A stretch of 49,906 bases of DNA from an uncultured Verrucomicrobiota bacterium (GTDB taxonomy: Bacteria > Verrucomicrobiota > Verrucomicrobiia > Limisphaerales > UBA9464), in contig CAITXU010000257.1 of assembly GCA_903896505.1 (NCBI GenBank), forward strand, positions 1 through 49,906. Reading direction: 5' to 3'. Numbering within the stretch: the first letter of the stretch is position 1; every line of letters begins with the position of its first letter. The notes under the pieces were generated by a model. It was not told the origin of the DNA and made no database searches. It worked only from the letters and a program-made list of their open reading frames with translations. Shown here piece by piece: positions 43,067 through 49,906 of the stretch. A program made the translations under genes and the position numbers.

Positions 43067-43723
43067 TCAAGTCGCGACCAATCCCGCCAAGGCCGAATCG
43101 TAGGCCTCCGCCACCCGGGAAAAGTCGGTCACCGTGGCCTTGAGATCGCGGATGATGCCGTCCTGCAGGCCATAGATGAAACCATGCACGGAGAGCGGCT
43201 GCTCACGCTCCCACGCGTCACGTGCGATGGTGGTTCGACAGACATTGGCCACCTGCTCGATGACATTGACCTCGCACAACCTGTCCGACGCGCCACCGGG
43301 GTCGGCCAACAGTCCCGCGGAATGTTTCTCACGAATATCCTGCAAATGCCGCAGCCAATTGTCGCTCAGGCCGAGCCGATCCCGCCGTAGCGCTGCTCCC
43401 ACACCGCTGCAACCGTAGTGCCCACAGACAATGATGTGGCGCACCTTGAGGATATCCACGGCGAATTGCATGACCGACAGGCAGTTAAGGTCGGTATGCA
43501 CCACCAGATTGGCGACATTCCGATGAACGAACAATTCGCCGGGCAGCAACCCGACGATTTCATTCGCCGGAACCCGGCTGTCCGAACAACCGATCCAAAG
43601 GTACTCCGGATTCTGCTGGCGTGACAGCTTGACGAAAAACTCCGGGTCCAGTCGTCGAATATTGGCCGCCCAAGTCCGGTTATTCGCGAATAAATGCTGA
43701 AGGGAAAGGGTCTCGTCGTGCAT
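43067..43723 (-). CDS. can: Beta-carbonic anhydrase
   Basis: 218 residues, ATG start. Zinc ligands C46, H102 and C105 and the Asp-Arg dyad D48/R50 are in place: WIGCSDSRVPANEI, and IIVCGHYGCSGVGAAL. Interconverts CO2 and bicarbonate. No signal peptide, so cytoplasmic. Length and motifs match clade B enzymes (E. coli Can type). First gene of an operon with the MEKHLA protein. Confidence 0.97.
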   Translation of the reverse strand: MHDETLSLQHLFANNRTWAANIRRLDPEFFVKLSRQQNPEYLWIGCSDSRVPANEIVGLLPGELFVHRNVANLVVHTDLNCLSVMQFAVDILKVRHIIVCGHYGCSGVGAALRRDRLGLSDNWLRHLQDIREKHSAGLLADPGGASDRLCEVNVIEQVANVCRTTIARDAWEREQPLSVHGFIYGLQDGIIRDLKATVTDFSRVAEAYDSALAGLVAT

Positions 43724-43872
43724 CAGACGCGGGTCTGTAATGTCGGCTCTTTCCGGGCAGCCATCCTGTTCGAAATCAACATGGGAGCGACACTAGGGGA
43801 AACCTTGGGCGGGGTAAATCCCGTTGAACCCGCGAACCGTCCGAACGCGGACTTTCCAAAACGACTTGGCGA

Positions 43873-46800
43873 ATGCAATTTTCCCTCATGTCCTCTCTGT
43901 CGCGATGCCGCATCCTGATTATCGGTATGCTTCCATGGGCCCTGTTGGGGGCCGAGATTGGAGCTGTCACGGGCACCGGCACCAGCACCAACGGCTTCCG
44001 TGCCTTGGTTGCGGACGACCGACCGGCGGCACCCATCCTCGCTCCGGCCAGTGCTGAAGGTCAGGCGCGCATCAAGCAGTTCAAGCTCCCGCCGGGCTTG
44101 CAGGTCGATCTCTGGGCTTCCGAGCCGATGCTGGCCAATTCGGTCGCGTTTTCCGTCGATGAATTGGGCCGGGTCTGGACCAGTGAGACCTACCGCTACC
44201 GGACCAGTGTGCTCGATATCCGGCATTACATGTTCATGCTCGAAGACGACCTGGCATCGCGCAGCATCGAGGACCGTCTGGCCAATATTCGGAAATGGTT
44301 TGGTCCCGACGGTGAAAAGGAACTCGGACGCGAGACCGAAGTGGTCCGTCTGTTGGAGGACACCCACGCCACGGGCCATGCCGACAAATCAACGGTCGTG
44401 GTGGACGGCCTCCGTTCGCCGCTGGACGGTATTGCCAGCGGAATCCTCGCCCGCCACGGCGAGCTCTGGTTCACGGACATCCCGTCCCTCTGGAAATTCA
44501 CCCCGAAAACGAGTGCCGAGCAGGACCGGGTCGGCCTAAAACTGCCCAGCACGGAGGGTTCCACCGCCGCCCTTGCTTCCACACCGCAGGTCCATACCAA
44601 CTTCACCGCCGAGGCCTTGCTGACCGGATTTGGGGTTCGGTTCAGTTTTACCGGGCACGACCTTCATGGGCTGAAGTTGGGACCCGACGGTCGCCTGTAT
44701 TTCAGCTGTGGTGACCGAGGCGCCCATGTCTCGACCCGGGAGGGGACGGTGGTGGACCTGCCGGACGAAGGCGCGGTCTTTCGGTGTGAGCCGGACGGTT
44801 CTCACCTGGAGATTTTTGCCCGAGGATTGCGCAATCCGCAGGAACTGGCCTTTGACGATAACGGCAACCTGTTCACTGGTGACAATGACTCGGATCAGGG
44901 AGACCGCGAGCGTTGGGAGTATGTCGTTGAGGGAGGTGACTACGGTTGGCGGGTGGGGTATCAGCACGCGCCGTTGGGCAACGCGGGGCCGTGGAATATG
45001 GAGCGGCTCTGGGTTCCACAATTCCCCGGACAGGCAGCGTACTTCATTCCTCCCATAGCCAACATAGGTGATGGACCCAGCGGACTGGTTTATGACTATG
45101 GAACCAGTCTGCCTGCGGGGCTTCGGCATCGCTTCCTGCTGGCCGATTTCAAGGGCACCAGCGCCCGGAGCGGCATCTACTCCATCTTGAACCGTCCGAG
45201 CGGAGCGGGATTCGAAATGGTGGCCCACGACACCTTTGTCTGGAACGTGCTGGTGCCGGACGTCGACCTTGGACCCGACGGAAGCATCTGGTTTTCGGAC
45301 TGGCATGAGGGCTGGCCGAAGAGCAACAAAGGTCGGCTCTATCGTGCTTATTTTCCGGAGGTCGTCAGCGATCCGGCGGTGAAGGAAACCGCCCGGCTGC
45401 TGGCCGCCGGAATGAAGGGACGACCCGAGGCGGAATTGGTTGGACTCCTGGCTCACCGGGACCTCCGGGTCCGGCAGGAAGCCCAATTTGAACTCGCGGC
45501 CCGCGGCATTTCATCGTTCTCCTCCCTCAGGCAAGTTGCGCTGGAATCCAGGGAGCATGCCGCCCGGGTTCATGCACTTTGGGCCATTGGCCAGATTGTT
45601 CGGCCCCTGCCGGTGAGTCAGTTCGCCCGCGAACTGCTTTCTCTGTCGCCGCTTCTCGGCGATCCCGATCCCGAGGTCGCTGCCCAGGCCATTCGCCTTG
45701 CTGGGGATGCCCAAATGGGAGACTTGGTACCATCGTTGGTCGTTGCCCTCCGGGCGCCGAATCCCCGCCAACGTTTTTTTGCTGCGCTGGCCATCGCGCG
45801 GCTATGGAAAGCCCGGGTGGCGAATGGCGCTGACGGTTGGAGATGGGACCGTCGCATGGTCAAACCGGTGAACCCGCCATGGGACCCGCTCCTCAACATG
45901 GCCGGTGGCAACGTCGCCCACGATTCCATCCTCAGGCATGCCGCCGTTTCCGCGCTGGCGGCGCTCCTGGCGGAGACCCCGAATTTTCTTCCTGACCCCC
46001 AGCCTGTGAGCGAGGCGACCGTAGAAGCCCGACTGTGCCTGCTGCTGGCTCTGCGCCGTCAAACGAATCACACGGTTGACCGCGTTCTTACTCAACCTCC
46101 ATCCAAGCCATTGCTGATGCTGGAGGCAGCGCGTGCCATCAATGACGTGCCGATAGTCAGCGCCTTGCCCACCCTGGCGGCACTGGGTGACCCGCAGCGC
46201 CTCGATCCGCTTCTGGTCAGCTTCAAAACCACAGGTGCTGCGCTGGCCGAATGGCCATTGTCCACACCGGCAGGCGTCATCCGCGACGTTCGGGCAGACC
46301 AACCCCTTCCCTGGGGCACCAACCACCTGGACTTGGTGACCCCGATGTTGGTTCGCATCGTCAATGCCAATTACCGGCTTGGAACGGACCTTGGCGCAAG
46401 GCGTCTGGCGGCTTTGGCTCTTCGCTCGGACCTCCCGGACCTCGTTCGGAGCGAGGCCCTCCACGACCTGGGAACATGGGCTCAGCCATTTCCCCGTGAC
46501 CGCGTGGTGGGAATATTTCGGCCTTTGCCGGCCCGCGACCCCCAACCAGCCCGCGACGCGTTGGAGTCCGTCTTCGCGGCGTTGATGTCCAGCCACGGTC
46601 CCGAATCCGTCCTGTCGGCGGCAGCCGAGGCTGCGGTCTCCCTGAAATTGACGGCTGCGGTTCCCTCGCTCCGGGGACTGGTGGTCGATCCGCAAAGCCC
46701 CGCGGACACCCGGGCTTCCGCACTTCGGGCTCTGGTGGCCTTGAAGGCACCCGATGTGGACGGCACCCTTCGACTGGCCGCAGCCGATCCCGTCGAAGGA

Positions 46801-47550
46801 TTAAGACTGGAGGCCTCACGGTTAAACGCCATTCTGCATCCGGAGGACGCCGCAGGACAATTGGCAGCCCAATTGCAATCCGGCTCTGTGGCCGAACAAC
46901 AGGGGGCCTTCCAGGCCTTGGGGCGCCTGAAATCGGACGCGGCTGACGCCATCCTGGCCGATTGGCTGGACCGCTTGATGAAACGGGAGGTGGCCAACGA
47001 AGTCATGCTCGACCTTGTGGAGGCCGCTTCCTTGCGAACAGCCACCCCCGTCAAATCCCGCCTCGAGGCCTATACCCAATGGAAATTGCCGCAGGACCAC
47101 CTGACCCCCTATCGGGAAACCCTGTTCGGAGGAAGTGCCGCCCGCGGGCGGAAGATTTTTTACGAAAATGCCGCCGTCGGGTGCACCCGCTGTCACCATA
47201 TTGGCAACGACGGTGGCGGCAATGCTGGACCCATTCTGGATGGCATCGCTACGCGACAGCCACGGGAGTATTTGCTCGAAAGCATCGTTTTTCCCAACCG
47301 GCAAATTGCCGCTGGTTTCGAGACGGTCACTGTGACCATGAAAAACGGGGCACCCTACGCCGGGTTGGTGAAGGGAGAAACCGTCTCAGAACTCGTGCTG
47401 CAAACCCCTGAGGAAGGCGAGGTGCGACTGGCGAAGGCGGACATTCAGGACAGGGCCAAGGGGCTCAGCGGAATGCCCGAGGGATTGGGTCAGCTCCTGA
47501 GTCGGCAGGAACTCCGGGATGTCGTTGAATTCCTGGGGACGTTGAAATGA
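43873..47550 (+). CDS. PVC-type haem-binding CxxCH protein with beta-propeller and HEAT repeats
   Basis: 1225 residues; ATG 43873 with another ATG at 43888. Signal segment CRILIIGMLPWALLGA. The N-terminal propeller of the DUF7133/glucose-sorbosone type spans about 60-500 (GLQVDLWASEPMLANSVAFS, FSFTGHDLHGLKLGPDGRLY, ARGLRNPQELAFDDNGNLFT, GDNDSDQGDRERWEYVVEGG). HEAT-like repeats fill about 510-1060. The C-terminal cytochrome c domain (about 1085-1225) has GCTRCHHIGNDGGG, a single CxxCH haem site, then the PVC-specific IVFPNRQIAAGFETV and a terminal LRDVVEFL. Periplasmic electron transfer coupled to oxidation of a sugar or polyol is suggested by homology. Monocistronic. Confidence 0.95.
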   Translation: MQFSLMSSLSRCRILIIGMLPWALLGAEIGAVTGTGTSTNGFRALVADDRPAAPILAPASAEGQARIKQFKLPPGLQVDLWASEPMLANSVAFSVDELGRVWTSETYRYRTSVLDIRHYMFMLEDDLASRSIEDRLANIRKWFGPDGEKELGRETEVVRLLEDTHATGHADKSTVVVDGLRSPLDGIASGILARHGELWFTDIPSLWKFTPKTSAEQDRVGLKLPSTEGSTAALASTPQVHTNFTAEALLTGFGVRFSFTGHDLHGLKLGPDGRLYFSCGDRGAHVSTREGTVVDLPDEGAVFRCEPDGSHLEIFARGLRNPQELAFDDNGNLFTGDNDSDQGDRERWEYVVEGGDYGWRVGYQHAPLGNAGPWNMERLWVPQFPGQAAYFIPPIANIGDGPSGLVYDYGTSLPAGLRHRFLLADFKGTSARSGIYSILNRPSGAGFEMVAHDTFVWNVLVPDVDLGPDGSIWFSDWHEGWPKSNKGRLYRAYFPEVVSDPAVKETARLLAAGMKGRPEAELVGLLAHRDLRVRQEAQFELAARGISSFSSLRQVALESREHAARVHALWAIGQIVRPLPVSQFARELLSLSPLLGDPDPEVAAQAIRLAGDAQMGDLVPSLVVALRAPNPRQRFFAALAIARLWKARVANGADGWRWDRRMVKPVNPPWDPLLNMAGGNVAHDSILRHAAVSALAALLAETPNFLPDPQPVSEATVEARLCLLLALRRQTNHTVDRVLTQPPSKPLLMLEAARAINDVPIVSALPTLAALGDPQRLDPLLVSFKTTGAALAEWPLSTPAGVIRDVRADQPLPWGTNHLDLVTPMLVRIVNANYRLGTDLGARRLAALALRSDLPDLVRSEALHDLGTWAQPFPRDRVVGIFRPLPARDPQPARDALESVFAALMSSHGPESVLSAAAEAAVSLKLTAAVPSLRGLVVDPQSPADTRASALRALVALKAPDVDGTLRLAAADPVEGLRLEASRLNAILHPEDAAGQLAAQLQSGSVAEQQGAFQALGRLKSDAADAILADWLDRLMKREVANEVMLDLVEAASLRTATPVKSRLEAYTQWKLPQDHLTPYRETLFGGSAARGRKIFYENAAVGCTRCHHIGNDGGGNAGPILDGIATRQPREYLLESIVFPNRQIAAGFETVTVTMKNGAPYAGLVKGETVSELVLQTPEEGEVRLAKADIQDRAKGLSGMPEGLGQLLSRQELRDVVEFLGTLK

Positions 47551-47615
47551 ATGGGATTTAATCCCCCGTTCATGCTATCTTCACGGGTGGGGTATATCCC
47601 TTACGCCGGAAAGAT

Positions 47616-48293
47616 ATGCGACTGTTGCTGATTGAAGATGAGCCCAAGGTGGTCGAATTTGTGGTCCGTGGTTTACGAGCCGAATGCTGGGCTGTCGACT
47701 TTGCTCTGGACGGGACTGAAGGCCTCGCCCGGGCGACGGAAGTCCCCTACGATATCATCGTTCTCGACCTGATGCTGCCGGGCTTGACCGGAACCGAGGT
47801 GCTTCGCCTCTTGCGCGCCCGGGGGGTGGAGGTGGCCATATTGATTTTAACCGCCCGGGATGGCACCAGTGACAAGGTCGACCATTTTGAGGCGGGCGCG
47901 GACGATTATCTCACCAAACCGTTCGCTTTTGAGGAGTTGTTGGTTCGCATCAAAGCCCTGATGCGCCGTCCCAAGACGGTTTCACCCCAGATTCTCAAGA
48001 TTGACGATCTTGAAATTGATCGTTTGGCCCAGCGGGTGCGGCGGGGAGGGCGCAGTATCAGCCTGACCGGAAAGGAATACAGTCTGTTGGTGTATCTAGC
48101 CTCCAATCCGGGTCGCATCCTGACCCGAACCATGATCATGGACCATGTGTGGGACGAAAGCTTTCAGGGGCTGACCAATATTGTGGATGTTTATGTCCGC
48201 CATCTTCGCTCCAAGCTGGACGACGGCCAACAAGTGAAGCTCATCCAAACCGTTCGCGGCATGGGGTACTGCCTCAAAGGCCCAGACCAATGA
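47616..48293 (+). CDS. OmpR/PhoB-type response regulator
   Basis: 225 residues, ATG start with GGAAAG just upstream as a ribosome site. Receiver domain: acidic pair in LLIEDEPKVV, phospho-acceptor D51 in VLDLMLPG, TARDG and KPF lysine. Winged-helix DNA-binding domain from about 130: ISLTGKEYSLLVYLASNPGR, TNIVDVYVRHLRSKLDDGQQ, IQTVRGMGYCLKGPDQ. Its stop overlaps the kinase start (ATGA at 48290-48293). Layout is close to CusR/QseB-like regulators, but the signal is not known. Confidence 0.96.
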   Translation: MRLLLIEDEPKVVEFVVRGLRAECWAVDFALDGTEGLARATEVPYDIIVLDLMLPGLTGTEVLRLLRARGVEVAILILTARDGTSDKVDHFEAGADDYLTKPFAFEELLVRIKALMRRPKTVSPQILKIDDLEIDRLAQRVRRGGRSISLTGKEYSLLVYLASNPGRILTRTMIMDHVWDESFQGLTNIVDVYVRHLRSKLDDGQQVKLIQTVRGMGYCLKGPDQ

Positions 48294-49666
48294 AGCGGAC
48301 CTCGCTCCGATTCCAACTTCTAAAATCGTACGCCACCTGGATGGTGGGCGTGTTCACGATGTTGGGGTTGGTCCTGCATACGGGATTGTCCGGCTTTTTG
48401 ATCCATCAACTGGGAACGGTCCAGCAACAACGGGCGGAAAGCGTTGTCGAACTGATTCAGAATTGGCGCAAAACACCCGCCGGACGTTCCCTTTTTGAGG
48501 AAATGGACCTTCGATTTTCACCGCTGGAGCGCGGCTGGTTGATCCGGTTCGTCGATGCCAATGGCGGCCTCCTTTACCCTTCGGCTTCTGCTGCCGACCC
48601 GTTCAGAGGTGTCCCGGTTGCCAACCGAGCCGGAACCCGCCAGATCGAATTACCGAGCGGTGAACGGGCCATGGTCGGAGCGGCCCGTGGACCTGGCGGA
48701 GGTTGGGTTGAGGTCGCCGAATCTTCGGAGCCAATCCTCGACAAGGTATCCGAGGTGATGATCGTTTATGTGGCGATCTCCGCCCTCCTGGCGATTGCCG
48801 CTCTGACGGGTGCCTGGTCGCTGATCGGTCAGACGCTGAAGCCGGTGGCGGAAATCGCGGCCGCGGCGGACCGGATCACCTCCCACAATCTGAACGAGCG
48901 ATTGCCCGTTCCACCGCGTCGCGATGAGATCGCCCACCTGACGGAATCACTCAACGGGATGATCCACCGGTTGGAGGAGGCGCTCCGGGTCAACGAACGG
49001 TTCGTTGCAGATGCTTCTCACGAACTCCGAACCCCATTGACCGTGCTTCGCGGTGAACTCGAACAGGCCGCCCTGCACCCGGAACTGCGTCGACCTATGG
49101 CAAGACTGCTGGAGGAAGTGGACAGCCTGGCTCAGTTGGTCGACAATCTGTTGCTGCTTTCGCGTCTCGATTCCAATCAACCGCGGAAGGAATGGACTCA
49201 GATTGATCTTTCCCAACTCACGGTTCAAACCATCGAACAGATGGCTCTGCTCGCAGAGGACAAACATATTCTTATCACTTGCGATGCCCTCGTCCCCGCA
49301 GTGGTCAATGGCGATGGGGCGCGGCTCAAACAAGTGATCGTAAATCTGTTGGATAATGCCATTAAATACACGCCCGACAGGGGACTCATCACCCTCTCCG
49401 TGCGACACAAAAAGGCCGAGATCGCTCTGGAAGTGAAGGACACCGGTCCTGGAATTCCCGCAGAAGCCCTTCCGCACTTGTTCGAGCGCTTCTTTCGGGT
49501 CGATCCGGCCCGCAGCCGGGAACTGGGTGGGGCGGGCATCGGTCTTTCCATCGTCCAAGCCATTTGTCATGTCCATGGTGGACGGGTGGAAGTGGAAAGC
49601 GTCCTCGGCCGAGGCAGTGTTTTCCGGGTTCTCCTGCCGGGGACAGCCCGGCCCCTTCCGTTCTGA
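48290..49666 (+). CDS. Sensor histidine kinase
   Basis: 458 residues from ATG 48290. Two membrane segments, TWMVGVFTMLGLVLHTGLSG and VYVAISALLAIAALTGAWSL, enclose a sensor domain of about 140 residues. HAMP follows (EIAAAADRITSHNLNERLPV), then the phospho-acceptor H244 in FVADASHELRTPLTVLRGEL. ATPase: N box NLLDNAIKYTPDRG, G1 DTGPGIPAEALPHLFERFF, G2 GGAGIGLSIVQAICHVHGG. All catalytic boxes intact. Forms a two-component system with the coupled response regulator. The periplasmic sensor domain has no recognisable metal motif. Confidence 0.96.
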   Translation: MKRTSLRFQLLKSYATWMVGVFTMLGLVLHTGLSGFLIHQLGTVQQQRAESVVELIQNWRKTPAGRSLFEEMDLRFSPLERGWLIRFVDANGGLLYPSASAADPFRGVPVANRAGTRQIELPSGERAMVGAARGPGGGWVEVAESSEPILDKVSEVMIVYVAISALLAIAALTGAWSLIGQTLKPVAEIAAAADRITSHNLNERLPVPPRRDEIAHLTESLNGMIHRLEEALRVNERFVADASHELRTPLTVLRGELEQAALHPELRRPMARLLEEVDSLAQLVDNLLLLSRLDSNQPRKEWTQIDLSQLTVQTIEQMALLAEDKHILITCDALVPAVVNGDGARLKQVIVNLLDNAIKYTPDRGLITLSVRHKKAEIALEVKDTGPGIPAEALPHLFERFFRVDPARSRELGGAGIGLSIVQAICHVHGGRVEVESVLGRGSVFRVLLPGTARPLPF

Positions 49667-49689
49667 GGTCGGCCGATTCCACAGAGAGA

Positions 49690-49876
49690 TATTATCCGCA
49701 GATTGACACAGATTAACGCAGATTGGGAAAGAGAATGGGGACCACTCCGATCTGACGGGTGCAGCGGTCATTGCAAGCGGACAACAAAACGCGTCAGATG
49801 CATTGCCCTGAGGATTGGCTTTATTCTCAAGACCTTTTTCTCTGAATCTGTGTCAATCTGTGTTAATCTGCGGACA
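49690..49876. repeat. Inverted pair of the ATCTGCGG / CCGCAGATT type intergenic repeat
   Basis: CCGCAGATTGACACAGATTA followed by ACGCAGATTGGG near 49698-49727, and the opposite-strand version at about 49840-49876 (CTGAATCTGTGTCAATCTGT, then GTTAATCTGCGGAC). The pair brackets about 110 bp downstream of the kinase gene. This sequence style is known to recur in intergenic regions of many bacteria. Confidence 0.7.
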
Positions 49877-49906
49877 AACTGTATTCTCGAGCCTGACGTG
49901 CGCCAG

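Noticed and set aside
43062..43070. TTG start of the MEKHLA gene overlapping the carbonic anhydrase stop
   Set aside because: A normal ATG lies three codons downstream and leaves a 5-bp gap; the extension adds only three residues.

Overview
The window looks like a chromosomal segment of a free-living Verrucomicrobiota bacterium, most likely of the Limisphaerales/Pedosphaeraceae type. This is inferred from gene content. There is a DUF1549/DUF1553 (PSD1) protein paired with a DUF1501 protein, a 1225-residue PVC-type haem-binding protein with a C-terminal CxxCH, a ThuA/sugar-dehydrogenase/PKD protein, several large secreted proteins, and high G+C with hairpin-rich intergenic DNA. No rRNA gene, phage structural gene, transposase gene or CRISPR array was recognised.

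Layout. 1-1226: 5' part of a repetitive surface protein on the minus strand, running off the window. 1917-3635: a ThuA protein shortened by an internal deletion. 3678-6598: a CLC channel/antiporter and an ABC-F ATPase. 7165-10407: a secreted protein, a methyltransferase-acetyltransferase pair and a second acetyltransferase. 10933-15154: the PSD1-DUF1501 pair. 15188-16000: divergent small DNA-binding proteins around a cluster of GCAGAA half-sites. 16296-19309: a hypothetical protein, an esterase and a zinc alcohol dehydrogenase. 19334-21729: thiC with a TPP riboswitch and promoter. 21730-26039: an A+T-richer accessory stretch with an abnormal tRNA-like sequence, a decayed toxin-antitoxin locus, another gene relic and a two-gene AAA ATPase + TOPRIM-like cassette that resembles anti-phage defence. 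26138-31209: membrane protein, phosphatase-like protein, glycosyltransferase, tRNA-Gln and a lone ABC-2 ATPase. 31340-35318: a DUF1016 nuclease, a secreted metallopeptidase, HipBA, and a DUF433 antitoxin with a truncated toxin. 35426-41326: two secreted proteins (one a tandem sialate-esterase-like protein), a Fic protein and an intact VapBC-like pair. 41655-49666: a DUF1223 protein, a beta-carbonic anhydrase/MEKHLA operon, the PVC haem protein and a two-component system.

Genes that act together. PSD1 and DUF1501 overlap and probably form one envelope system. thiC is controlled by its own riboswitch. The AAA and TOPRIM-like genes are 6 bp apart. HipB-HipA, VapB-VapC, DUF433-toxin remnant, response regulator-sensor kinase, and membrane protein-phosphatase all show start/stop overlaps typical of translational coupling.

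The most distinctive feature is the intergenic DNA. It is packed with short hairpins whose stems differ in sequence from copy to copy yet stay self-complementary, around a small set of loops and flanks. Longer dispersed repeats accompany them. They lie almost entirely between genes, at gene 3' ends or in leaders, including the leader between the thiamin riboswitch and thiC. Together with the AAA/TOPRIM cassette and the graveyard of small accessory genes around it, these hairpins are the parts most worth following up.
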